Below are positions 35,426-43,005 of a stretch of 64,000 nt of DNA, piece by piece. This DNA is from Odoribacter sp. (lineage in GTDB: Bacteria > Bacteroidota > Bacteroidia > Bacteroidales > Prolixibacteraceae), in assembly GCA_013824715.1 (NCBI GenBank), contig PNOH01000014.1:34347-98346 (forward strand). Direction: 5' to 3'. The position numbers and the translations under genes are program-made. The notes under the pieces are model-generated. The model was given only the letters and a program-made list of their open reading frames with translations. It did not search any database and was not told where the DNA came from. Each line of letters starts with the position of its first letter. Position 1 is the first letter of the stretch.

Positions 35426-37366
35426 TTACTTGTAATTACGCTGAACCATTGAAACGCTTTCGTAAACCAGTTCTTCTTGGTGAAGTTCAGGAGCGACATC
35501 GCTACCTTTAAATTCCCAACAGGAAACGTAGGCAAATTTATCATCCTGACGAAGCGCTTCACCTTCAGGAGTCTGGTATTCTTCTCGGAAGTGGCCTCCG
35601 CAAGATTCTTCACGGTTCAGCGCGTCGCGGGCCATCAGGTCGCCAATTTCGATGAAGTCGGCTAAGCGGCTGGCTTTTTCAAGTTCAATGTTCATTCCGG
35701 TGATATTACCTGGAATACGAACATTGGTCCAGAATTCGTTTTTGATAGCTGCGATTTTTTCGATGGCAGTTTGCAGACCATCTTTGTTCCGGGCCATACC
35801 GACGAAATCCCACATCACCAACCCAAGTTCTTTGTGCAGATTATCAACAGAACGTTTTCCCCTGATGCTCATCAGCTTTTCGAAACGGGCTTTAACAGCC
35901 TTCTCTGCTTCCGTAAATTCAGGTTCGTTGGTGGTCATCCGTTTTACGGCAATATCATCTGCAAGGTAATTCTGGATGGTGTATGGCAACACGAAATATC
36001 CATCAGCCAATCCCTGCATTAAAGCAGATGCCCCCAAACGGTTAGCGCCATGATCGGAGAAATTAGCTTCGCCGGCAGCGAATAAACCAGGGATGTTTGT
36101 TTGCAATTCGTAATCCACCCACAGTCCGCCCATAGTGTAATGGATAGCCGGGTAAATCATCATGGGTGTCTGGTATGGATTCTCGTCAACAATTTTTTCG
36201 TACATCTGGAAGAGATTTCCATAACGCTCCTCAATGGTGTTTTGTCCCAGGCGTTCGATCGACGATTTGAAATCGAGGTAAACAGCCAAACCTGTTGCCC
36301 CGACACCGAACCCGGCATCGCAGCGTTCTTTGGCAGCGCGTGAAGCAACATCGCGCGGAACAAGGTTACCAAAAGCCGGGTAACGGCGTTCGAGATAATA
36401 ATCGCGGTCGTCTTCAGCAATTTGTGTTGGTTTTAGTTTTCCGGCACGAATAGCTTCGGCATCTTCCTTTTTCTTCGGGACCCAGATCCGGCCATCATTA
36501 CGCAACGATTCCGACATCAAAGTCAGTTTACTCTGAGATTCGCCATGAACAGGTATGCAGGTCGGATGTATCTGTGCATAACAAGGATTGGCAAACATGG
36601 CGCCTTTGTGAAAAGCTTTAATAATAGCAGATCCGTTTGATCCCATTGCATTGGTCGAAAGGAAGAAGGCATTTCCGTAGCCTCCGGTTGCTAAAACCAC
36701 TGCATGTCCGAAATGACGTTGCAATTCGCCGGTAACCAGGTCGCGGGCAATAATGCCGCGGGCTTTACCATCAACAATTACGATGTCAACTAATTCAGTT
36801 CGTGTGTGCATGGTCACTGAACCTAAGTTTACCTGCCGCATCAGTGCCTGATAAGCTCCCAGCAACAACTGCTGACCTGTTTGTCCTTTGGCATAGAAAG
36901 TACGGCTAACCTGAGCTCCCCCGAATGAACGGTTGTCGAGCAAGCCGCCGTATTCGCGGGCAAACGGAACTCCCTGGGCCACACATTGGTCTATAATGTC
37001 GTTGCTCACTTCGGCCAGACGGTGAACGTTGGCTTCGCGGGCGCGGTAGTCACCGCCTTTGATGGTATCATAAAACAAACGGAACACAGAGTCACCGTCG
37101 TTTGGATAGTTTTTGGCAGCATTGATACCACCCTGCGCAGCAATCGAGTGCGCACGGCGTGGTGAATCCTGGATGGTAAAATTTTTAACATTGAAACCCA
37201 TCTCGCCCAGAGAAGCGGCAGCCGAAGCTCCGGCCAAGCCGGTACCAACGATGATTATATCCAGTTTTAGTTTGTTGGATGGGTTCACCAGTTTCTGGTG
37301 ATCTTTATAATTGGTCCATTTTTGAGCCAGTGGCCCTTCAGGAATCCTTGCATTCAGTTTGCTCAT
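35426..37366 (-). CDS. sdhA: Succinate dehydrogenase/fumarate reductase flavoprotein subunit
   Basis: This 646-residue protein has the FAD-binding [19 protein letters not shown] (residues 38-56), the covalent FAD histidine region [15 protein letters not shown] (near 91-105), the active-site HPTCIP and [15 protein letters not shown], and [11 protein letters not shown] near the end of the FAD domain. It oxidises succinate (or reduces fumarate). Size and motifs fit the B-type enzyme with a single diheme membrane subunit, as in Wolinella and Bacteroides. It is second in the operon, between the cytochrome gene (19 bp) and sdhB (24 bp). Confidence 0.96.
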   Translation of the reverse strand: MSKLNARIPEGPLAQKWTNYKDHQKLVNPSNKLKLDIIIVGTGLAGASAAASLGEMGFNVKNFTIQDSPRRAHSIAAQGGINAAKNYPNDGDSVFRLFYDTIKGGDYRAREANVHRLAEVSNDIIDQCVAQGVPFAREYGGLLDNRSFGGAQVSRTFYAKGQTGQQLLLGAYQALMRQVNLGSVTMHTRTELVDIVIVDGKARGIIARDLVTGELQRHFGHAVVLATGGYGNAFFLSTNAMGSNGSAIIKAFHKGAMFANPCYAQIHPTCIPVHGESQSKLTLMSESLRNDGRIWVPKKKEDAEAIRAGKLKPTQIAEDDRDYYLERRYPAFGNLVPRDVASRAAKERCDAGFGVGATGLAVYLDFKSSIERLGQNTIEERYGNLFQMYEKIVDENPYQTPMMIYPAIHYTMGGLWVDYELQTNIPGLFAAGEANFSDHGANRLGASALMQGLADGYFVLPYTIQNYLADDIAVKRMTTNEPEFTEAEKAVKARFEKLMSIRGKRSVDNLHKELGLVMWDFVGMARNKDGLQTAIEKIAAIKNEFWTNVRIPGNITGMNIELEKASRLADFIEIGDLMARDALNREESCGGHFREEYQTPEGEALRQDDKFAYVSCWEFKGSDVAPELHQEELVYESVSMVQRNYK

Positions 37367-37385
37367 GTTTCAGTTATTAAGAAAA

Positions 37386-38096
37386 TTAGAAAAACAGGTA
37401 TTGTGCCAATGCGATGACAGCGAAGCCACCACCAAGAATAATGGCAACAAAGTTGCTGATAAATTTCAAGCGGGGCATCCAGGTAGCATTGTTCCATCCA
37501 ATGGTTTGGAATGAAGACCAAAACCCGTGAGCAAGGTGAAAGGCAAGCGCAACCGAACCAGTGATATAAAGAAGCACGATTGGCATACTTTTAAAAGTTT
37601 CGTTGACTAAAGCATAGGCATTTTCGCCTTTTGCCATGGTTCCGAAGAACGGAAATTCAACTTCGCCGCCTTCCCATGCGATGAAACCTTTCATCTTCAT
37701 GTAAAAGTTTAAAATGTGAACTGCTAGGAATGAAAAAATAGCAATACCCAACACCAGCATGTTTTCTGAAGCCCATTCAACCCCTGATGTTTTATTTCCT
37801 GAAGCATAACTCTGCGTACCACGCGCCTTCCTGTTCTGAAATGTAAGAATCAGAGAATAAATGATATGTACGATAAATCCCAGGGCCAAAGTAGGCTCAA
37901 TGACTTTAATCAATGGGTTTGTTCCCATGAAATGCACCCCGGCATTGAACATTTGGCCTGTTTCCAATCCAAACACTCCATCGAGCAACAGGAAAGAATT
38001 CAGAATTAAATGTACAAAGAGGAACAAAATCAGGAACAAACCTGAAATGCTCATCAGGAGTTTCCGTCCTATAGAAGAAGTCAGTAAATTGCTCAT
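37386..38096 (-). CDS. sdhC: Succinate dehydrogenase diheme cytochrome b subunit
   Basis: This 236-residue protein has five membrane segments with histidines at the heme-ligand positions, in FLFVHLILN, GFIVHIIYS, FLAVHILNFYM and LAFHLAHGFWS. This matches the cytochrome b558-type subunit of B-type complex II, which needs no SdhD. It reduces or oxidises menaquinone. First gene of sdhCAB. Confidence 0.93.
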   Translation of the reverse strand: MSNLLTSSIGRKLLMSISGLFLILFLFVHLILNSFLLLDGVFGLETGQMFNAGVHFMGTNPLIKVIEPTLALGFIVHIIYSLILTFQNRKARGTQSYASGNKTSGVEWASENMLVLGIAIFSFLAVHILNFYMKMKGFIAWEGGEVEFPFFGTMAKGENAYALVNETFKSMPIVLLYITGSVALAFHLAHGFWSSFQTIGWNNATWMPRLKFISNFVAIILGGGFAVIALAQYLFF

Positions 38097-38145
38097 AGAA
38101 TAACAGATTTTTATTTTAGAAATAGATTCACTTTTATTCGAGCCA

Positions 38146-38177
38146 CGAAAGTAAAATTAACGGGCTTCACAACCAAT
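38146..38177 (-). promoter_or_regulatory. Probable sdhCAB promoter
   Basis: Minus-strand ATTG (38177-38174), 20 nt, then TACTTTCG (38153-38146), one mismatch each to TTTG and TAnnTTTG, ~50 nt before sdhC. Motif match only. Confidence 0.4.
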
Positions 38178-38313
38178 AAAAAGGCACTCAAAATAACTAA
38201 TTTAAAATGTTTCTACGCAAATATATCAAAACAGAGCCATATCACTTTTTATATCGAGGCAGTTTGACACTTTTGAACCACCATCTCCTTTCCGAAAAAT
38301 AATTCTGCCCATT

Positions 38314-38344
38314 TTTGCATACACAGCTTATTTGCATATTTTTG
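38314..38344 (+). promoter_or_regulatory. Consensus promoter of tRNA-Arg
   Basis: TTTG (38314-38317), 19 nt, TATTTTTG (38337-38344): a perfect Bacteroidota promoter, with transcription expected to start about 12 nt before the tRNA. Confidence 0.75.
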
Positions 38345-38362
38345 CAGCACCTTAAAAAATCC

Positions 38363-38434
38363 GGTTCCATAGTTCAACGGATAGAATAGCGGTTTCCTAA
38401 ACCGTAGATCCGGGTTCGATTCCCGGTGGGACTA
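38363..38434 (+). tRNA. tRNA-Arg (anticodon CCT)
   Basis: A full cloverleaf can be drawn in 72 nt: acceptor arms GGTTCCA/TGGGACT (first pair G-T), D-arm with AGTTCAACGGATAGAAT, anticodon stem GCGGT/ACCGT around loop TTCCTAA (anticodon CCT), and T-arm CGGGTTCGATTCCCGG. The 3' CCA is not encoded. It reads AGG codons. Confidence 0.93.
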
Positions 38435-38444
38435 CAATGAACAC

Positions 38445-38483
38445 AAAAAACCTCTTGACTTACAATAAGTTAAGAGGTTTTTT
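38445..38483 (+). terminator. Rho-independent terminator of tRNA-Arg
   Basis: A long AAAACCTCTTGACTTA/TAAGTTAAGAGGTTTT-type stem with a CAA loop ends in a T run, 10 nt after the tRNA. Confidence 0.85.
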
Positions 38484-38557
38484 GTGTTTGAAAAGAATCA
38501 TTTTTGATTTTGATAAATTATCTACCCTTTACGGCCTGTTAAGTTGTTCCATAGTTG

Positions 38558-38565
38558 TATATTTG
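38558..38565 (+). promoter_or_regulatory. -7 box for the hsd operon
   Basis: TATATTTG matches TAnnTTTG exactly; the -33 region is weak (CCTG). It lies ~70 nt before the hsdM ATG. Confidence 0.4.
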
Positions 38566-38635
38566 GTCTTGATTTTTCCTGCCCCAGTTTAAAGCACGGG
38601 AAATTGTGTACACACAACTAAATATTACACAACTC

Positions 38636-40147
38636 ATGTTTGAACAAACGTTTAAGAACATCGACGACATATTGTACAAGGATTCAGGAGCTGACAGCGA
38701 ACTCGATTACATTGGGCAGACCTCATGGGTGCTGTTCCTGCGCTACCTCGACGAATTGGAAATGGAAAAGGCTGATGAAGCGGCTCTCCGTGGTGAAGCA
38801 TACGAATACATTATTGACGAGGAATACCGCTGGCCTGTGTGGGCGATGCCGAAACTTCGACAAGCTCAGTTACCGGACGGCTCTCCCGATTTTTCAATCA
38901 AAGCTCAACTGGATCACCACAAAGCAATGACCGGACCCGATCTGGTTCGGTTTGTTGACCTGAAACTGTTTCCGTACCTCGCCGGGTTCAAACACAAAGC
39001 TGATAACCCGCAAACGCTGCAATACAAGATTGGTGAGATTTTCAGTGAGCTGAAGAACAAAATACAGAGCGGGTACAACCTGCGTGAGATTCTGGAACTG
39101 GCTGACGACCTTCCTTTCCTTTCGACCAAGGACAAGCACGAACTGAGCCACCTGTACGAAGCCAAGATTAAAAACATGGGGAATGCAGGCCGCAATGGTG
39201 GACAATATTACACACCCCGACCATTAATCCGGGCGATGATTCAGGTTACCGACCCCAAAGTGGGTGAAAAGGTGTACGACGGTGCGGTGGGTTCGGCTGG
39301 CTTCTTGTGCGAGGCTTACGAATATATGTATCAGCGGATGGATAAAACCACCGACAACCTGAAAACCCTTCAGGAAAAAACGTTCTACGGAAAAGAAAAG
39401 AAGAACCTGGCCTATATCATCGGGGTGATGAACATGATTTTACACGGTATTGAAGCCCCGAACATCATCCACACCAACACGCTGGGCGAGAATATCCGCG
39501 ACATTCAGGAGAAAGACCGCTACCATATTATACTTGCGAATCCTCCGTTTGGTGGAAAGGAACGCCCGGAAGTGCAGCAGAACTTTGACATTAAGACGGG
39601 TGAAACGGCTTTCCTGTTTCTGCAACACTTTATTAAATCGCTCAAAGCTGGTGGACGTGCAGCCATCGTGATTAAAAACACTTTCCTGAGCAATTCGGAT
39701 AACGCATCGGTGAGCCTGCGCAAACACCTGCTCGAAAGCTGCAACCTGCACACGGTGTTGGATATGCCGGGCGGTACGTTCCTTGGGGCTGGTGTAAAAA
39801 CGGTGGTGCTGTTCTTCCAGAAAGGTGAACCCACCAAACAGGTTTGGTATTACCAACTCAACCCAGGCCGCAACATGGGTAAAACCAACTCACTGAACGA
39901 TGAAGATTTACAGGAGTTCGTTACTTCGGCAAGCTCAGTAACCAAAACAGGCAAAGGTCCTGAAACAGAAAAGAGCTGGAACCTGAAAATTGCAGACTTG
40001 AACACTGACACTTGGGATTTAAGTGTTAAAAACCCCAACACTCCGGAAGAAGCTCCGTTGCGCAGCCCACAGGACATTCTGGACGAAATGCAGGAACTGG
40101 ATGCTGAAACTGCAGAACTGATGCTTTCAATCAGACAATTGATATGA
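38636..40147 (+). CDS. hsdM: Type I restriction-modification DNA methyltransferase subunit
   Basis: This is a 503-residue protein. The ATG at 38636 (MFEQTFKNIDD) was chosen because members of the family begin this way; an in-frame GTG at 38606 adds ten residues. It has the helical N-terminal domain (TSWVLFLRYLDELE), the QYYTPRPLI entry to the catalytic domain, the SAM-binding motif VYDGAVGSAGFL (Val where Cys is common) and the catalytic ANPPFGG (302-307), indicating N6-adenine methylation. Its stop overlaps the start of the ORF6N remnant (ATGA). It works as M2S with HsdS, and with HsdR for cleavage. Confidence 0.94.
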   Translation: MFEQTFKNIDDILYKDSGADSELDYIGQTSWVLFLRYLDELEMEKADEAALRGEAYEYIIDEEYRWPVWAMPKLRQAQLPDGSPDFSIKAQLDHHKAMTGPDLVRFVDLKLFPYLAGFKHKADNPQTLQYKIGEIFSELKNKIQSGYNLREILELADDLPFLSTKDKHELSHLYEAKIKNMGNAGRNGGQYYTPRPLIRAMIQVTDPKVGEKVYDGAVGSAGFLCEAYEYMYQRMDKTTDNLKTLQEKTFYGKEKKNLAYIIGVMNMILHGIEAPNIIHTNTLGENIRDIQEKDRYHIILANPPFGGKERPEVQQNFDIKTGETAFLFLQHFIKSLKAGGRAAIVIKNTFLSNSDNASVSLRKHLLESCNLHTVLDMPGGTFLGAGVKTVVLFFQKGEPTKQVWYYQLNPGRNMGKTNSLNDEDLQEFVTSASSVTKTGKGPETEKSWNLKIADLNTDTWDLSVKNPNTPEEAPLRSPQDILDEMQELDAETAELMLSIRQLI

Positions 40148-41000
40148 AAAAAGAAATAGGACAACACCTCGAAATTGAAAACTGGATATTCACCATTCGA
40201 GGAGTGCAGGTAATGCTCGATTTCCATTTGGCTGAGTTGTATCAGGTTGAAACGAAACGACTTAATGAGCAGGTTAAACGAAACAATTCCCGTTTCCCCG
40301 AAAGCTTTATGTTTCAGCTTTTACAATCTGAGTGGAATGATTTGCGACCGCAAAACGCAGGACACTTCCCTATGTCTTTGCCGAACAAGGCGTTGCCATG
40401 TTGTCGGCGGTTTTGAACAGCCAAACAGCCATCGAAACCAGCATTAAAATCATGAATGCATTTGTTAAAATGCGCAAGGTACTTACCGGAAATGCCTTGC
40501 TTTATCAACGACTCGACCATGTTGAGCATAAACTCCTTGAAACCGACCATATGTTTGAACAGGTTTTCAAGGCGCTCGAAAGCAAAGATACGCTCCCCCG
40601 GCAAGGTGTGTTTTTCGATGGGCAGGTTTTCGATGCTTACAGCTTTGTTTCGCAACTGATTAAACAAGCCTCTAAAAGCATTATCCTTATTGACAATTAC
40701 GTGGACGAAAGCGTGCTGGTGTTATTGGGTAAGAAGCAAGCGGGTGTGGCCTGTACACTGTTTACCAAAACGGTTTCCGGGCAATTGAAACTCGATGCAG
40801 CGAAATTCAACAAGCAATACCCAACGCTGAAAGTAATAGAATTCGGCAAAGCACACGACCGCTTTCTGATTATCGACGAAACTGAAGTCTATCATTTGGG
40901 CGCTTCGTTGAAAGATCTGGGCCAGAAATGGTTCGCCTTTACCCGGCTGGAGCAAGGTTCGGTAACTGTAATCCAACAAATTAAAGAATTGATCGCATGA
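40144..41000 (+). pseudogene. ORF6N-domain protein, frameshifted
   Basis: Two overlapping frames together make one ORF6N protein. Frame 1 (40144 to ~40345) encodes the ORF6N domain (TIRGVQVMLDFHLAELYQ, VETKRLNEQVKRN). From ~40345 to 41000 the next frame carries FATAKRRTLPYVFAEQGVAMLSAVL and a C-terminal domain with FFDGQVFDAY, SIILIDNYVD and HDRFLIID...HLGASLKDLG. One small deletion splits them. Its ends overlap hsdM and hsdS by ATGA, so it was an integral operon member. Intact relatives often sit inside hsd operons; the role is unknown. The C-terminal part may still be made from an internal start at 40398. Confidence 0.85.
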
Positions 41001-42277
41001 GAAAAGGTTGGGAGATAAAAAAACTGGGCGAGGTTTGTGATTTTCAGAATGGATTTGCATTTAAGAGCAATTCTTTCAAACCCATAGGATCACCAGTATT
41101 GCGAATATCAAATATTCAAAACAATGCTATTGATTTTGAAAATCTGGTCTATATTGATGTAGCTGATTACAAAGAAGACCTTTCAAAGTATGAAGTAAAT
41201 TCTGGAGATTTATTAATTGCCATGTCTGGGGGTACGACTGGTAAAATAGGTATTAACAATACTGATACAGTGTTTTACCTCAATCAACGAGTCGGGATGT
41301 TTCATCCGAAGAAAACATTAATTAAACCTCTACTTTACTACTTTCTTTCCACGAAGGTTGAAGAAAATTTAAGGATTTCAGCTGGTTCTGCTCAACCAAA
41401 TCTTAGTACCGAACAGATTAAATCGTTTGAAATACCACTTCCTCCACTCCCAGAGCAGCAGCGCATTGTAGCCATTCTGGACGAAGCTTTTGAAGCGATA
41501 GAACAAGCCAAAGCCAACGCCGAAAAGAACCTGCAAAACGCTAAAGAACTGTTTGAAAGCTATTTGCAGGGTATGTTTGAAAGCAAAATACACGGGAGTA
41601 AAAGTGAAACTTTAGAGAGCTTGTGTGATTTAATTGTTGATTGTGAGCATAAAACGGCCCCGACACAAGAAACAGGATATCCATCAATTCGGACTCCTAA
41701 TATTGGAAAAGGCAACTTGATTCTGGATGGTGTTTATAGAGTTTCTCATGAAACATATTTGGAATGGACGCGCCGCGCTGTTCCACAAGCTGGTGATTTG
41801 ATTTTAGCACGTGAGGCCCCAGCCGGAAATATTGCTGTAATACCAGACAATTTAGAGGTCTGTTTAGGTCAAAGGACGGTTTTAGTCAGACCTAAAATGA
41901 AACGGTTTGTTTCGATGTATTTAGCGTATCTGATTCTATCAAAGGAAGTCCAGCAGAGATTACTTTCGCATTCACATGGGGCAACTGTTGAACACGTCAA
42001 CATGAAGGATATTCGTGCATTTAAAATTTATAATCTGCCCACTGTGGAAGAGCAACAACGTGTTGTCAATCAGATTAATGTTCTTTCCTCGGAAACCAAA
42101 CAACTGGAAGAGAACTACCGGAAGAAGCTGGAAAGCCTGGAAGAGTTGAAGAAAAGCATTTTACAGAAAGCGTTTAGCGGGGAGTTAACCAGCCCTGAAA
42201 GGGTGGCATCTGAGAACGATGGGTGCAGCCCATCGTCAGAAGAGACACGAAGCACAACAAGCCCAGCAGGGGCGTAA
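40997..42277 (+). CDS. hsdS: Type I restriction-modification specificity subunit, REP-extended C-terminus
   Basis: This 426-residue protein has two target-recognition domains, each followed by a conserved helix. TRD1 (about 1-150) includes GDLLIAMSGGTTGKIG and ends at PLPPLPEQQRIVAILDEAFEAIEQAK; TRD2 (about 195-350) includes GDLILAREAPAGNIAVI and ends LPTVEEQQRVVNQI. A normal HsdS would stop soon after AFSGEL. Here the frame runs on ~29 residues into a REP palindrome (SPERVASENDGCSPSS...), so the tail comes from the mobile element. It sets the DNA target of the M2S and R2M2S complexes. Confidence 0.9.
   Translation: MRKGWEIKKLGEVCDFQNGFAFKSNSFKPIGSPVLRISNIQNNAIDFENLVYIDVADYKEDLSKYEVNSGDLLIAMSGGTTGKIGINNTDTVFYLNQRVGMFHPKKTLIKPLLYYFLSTKVEENLRISAGSAQPNLSTEQIKSFEIPLPPLPEQQRIVAILDEAFEAIEQAKANAEKNLQNAKELFESYLQGMFESKIHGSKSETLESLCDLIVDCEHKTAPTQETGYPSIRTPNIGKGNLILDGVYRVSHETYLEWTRRAVPQAGDLILAREAPAGNIAVIPDNLEVCLGQRTVLVRPKMKRFVSMYLAYLILSKEVQQRLLSHSHGATVEHVNMKDIRAFKIYNLPTVEEQQRVVNQINVLSSETKQLEENYRKKLESLEELKKSILQKAFSGELTSPERVASENDGCSPSSEETRSTTSPAGA
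42189..42235. repeat. REP palindrome, left flank of tnpA
   Basis: CCAGCCCTGAAAGGG followed by GGCATCTGAGAACGATGGG and the palindrome CGATGGGTGCAGCCCATCG. The same unit lies to the right of tnpA at 42939-42987 in the same orientation. This copy codes for the tail of HsdS. Confidence 0.85.
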
Positions 42278-42287
42278 TACAATAACC

Positions 42288-42740
42288 ATGGGACAATCGC
42301 TCGTAACCAATTACCTCCACATCGTGTTCAGTACGAAACACAGGGAATCGCTGATTGATCATGCCATTGAAAACGAACTCTACAATTACCTGGGCGGAAT
42401 CTGTAAAAATCTGGAATGTCAACCCATCAAGGTTGGTGGACATACCGATCACATTCATATTCTGTGTATGTTATCAAAAAAAATAGCGCTGGTAAAGCTG
42501 ATGGAAGAGTTAAAATCTCACTCCTCAAAATGGATAAAAACCAAAGGTGAAGCATATCATAAGTTCTATTGGCAAGATGGATACGGCGCTTTTTCGGTAA
42601 ATCCGAGCGAAGTAGAAATTGTAATTAATTATATTGCAAACCAGAAAGAACACCATCGTAAAAAAACATTTCAAGATGAATACAGGGCATTCTTGAAGAA
42701 GTATAAGATTGATTATGACGAGCGATATGTGTGGGATTGA
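42288..42740 (+). CDS. tnpA: IS200/RAYT-like Y1 transposase TnpA
   Basis: This is a 150-residue protein; the start at MGQSLVTNYLH was chosen since the upstream in-frame part is REP sequence. Family motifs are present: HIVFSTKHRE, the metal-binding HUH motif GHTDHIHIL (H-I-H), and the catalytic Tyr near YIANQKEHHRKKTFQDEY. These enzymes nick and join single-stranded DNA at hairpins. It is bordered on both sides by REP palindromes inside the hsd operon, as for REP-associated transposases (RAYTs); no TnpB gene is present. It follows hsdS by 10 bp and may ride on the hsd transcript. Confidence 0.9.
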   Translation: MGQSLVTNYLHIVFSTKHRESLIDHAIENELYNYLGGICKNLECQPIKVGGHTDHIHILCMLSKKIALVKLMEELKSHSSKWIKTKGEAYHKFYWQDGYGAFSVNPSEVEIVINYIANQKEHHRKKTFQDEYRAFLKKYKIDYDERYVWD

Positions 42741-42785
42741 CATTTCGCCCTTTTAGGGCTTGGGACCTATGAGCCTGATTTTTTC

Positions 42786-42987
42786 CACAGGGCTTCACCC
42801 TGTGTTAACGGATCAATCCCTTTCAGGGCTGAACATTAGCACTGAAAGTGCGCAATCTGATAGCGATGGGTGTAGCCCATCGAATTAAAAATCGAATAGA
42901 GATGGGTGTAGCCCATCGAATAATGAAACAACATAAACCCAGCCCTGAAAGGGCGGCATCTAATAACGATGGGGTGAAACCCATCGG
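42786..42987. repeat. REP palindrome cluster, right flank of tnpA
   Basis: Several hairpins lie in 200 bp: CACAGGGCTTCACCCTGTG (42786-42804), CGATGGGTGTAGCCCATCG (42864-42882), GATGGGTGTAGCCCATCG (42901-42918), and a full unit CCAGCCCTGAAAGGGCGG...CGATGGGGTGAAACCCATCG (42939-42987). Spacing is irregular. No gene is present between tnpA and hsdR. Confidence 0.85.
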
Positions 42988-43005
42988 ACAACAAAACAAC
43001 ACAGC

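Noticed and set aside
40330..40400. Programmed ribosomal frameshift in the ORF6N gene
   Set aside because: No slippery heptamer with a downstream structure was seen at the junction, and a 13-bp deletion between TTGCGA repeats explains the break.
40144..41000. Prophage remnant based on the ORF6N domain
   Set aside because: ORF6N proteins also occur in hsd operons; no phage structural or replication genes are nearby.
42786..42987. CRISPR-like array of short repeats near hsdR
   Set aside because: Repeats are self-complementary, differ in length and have irregular spacing; no cas genes. REP elements explain them better.
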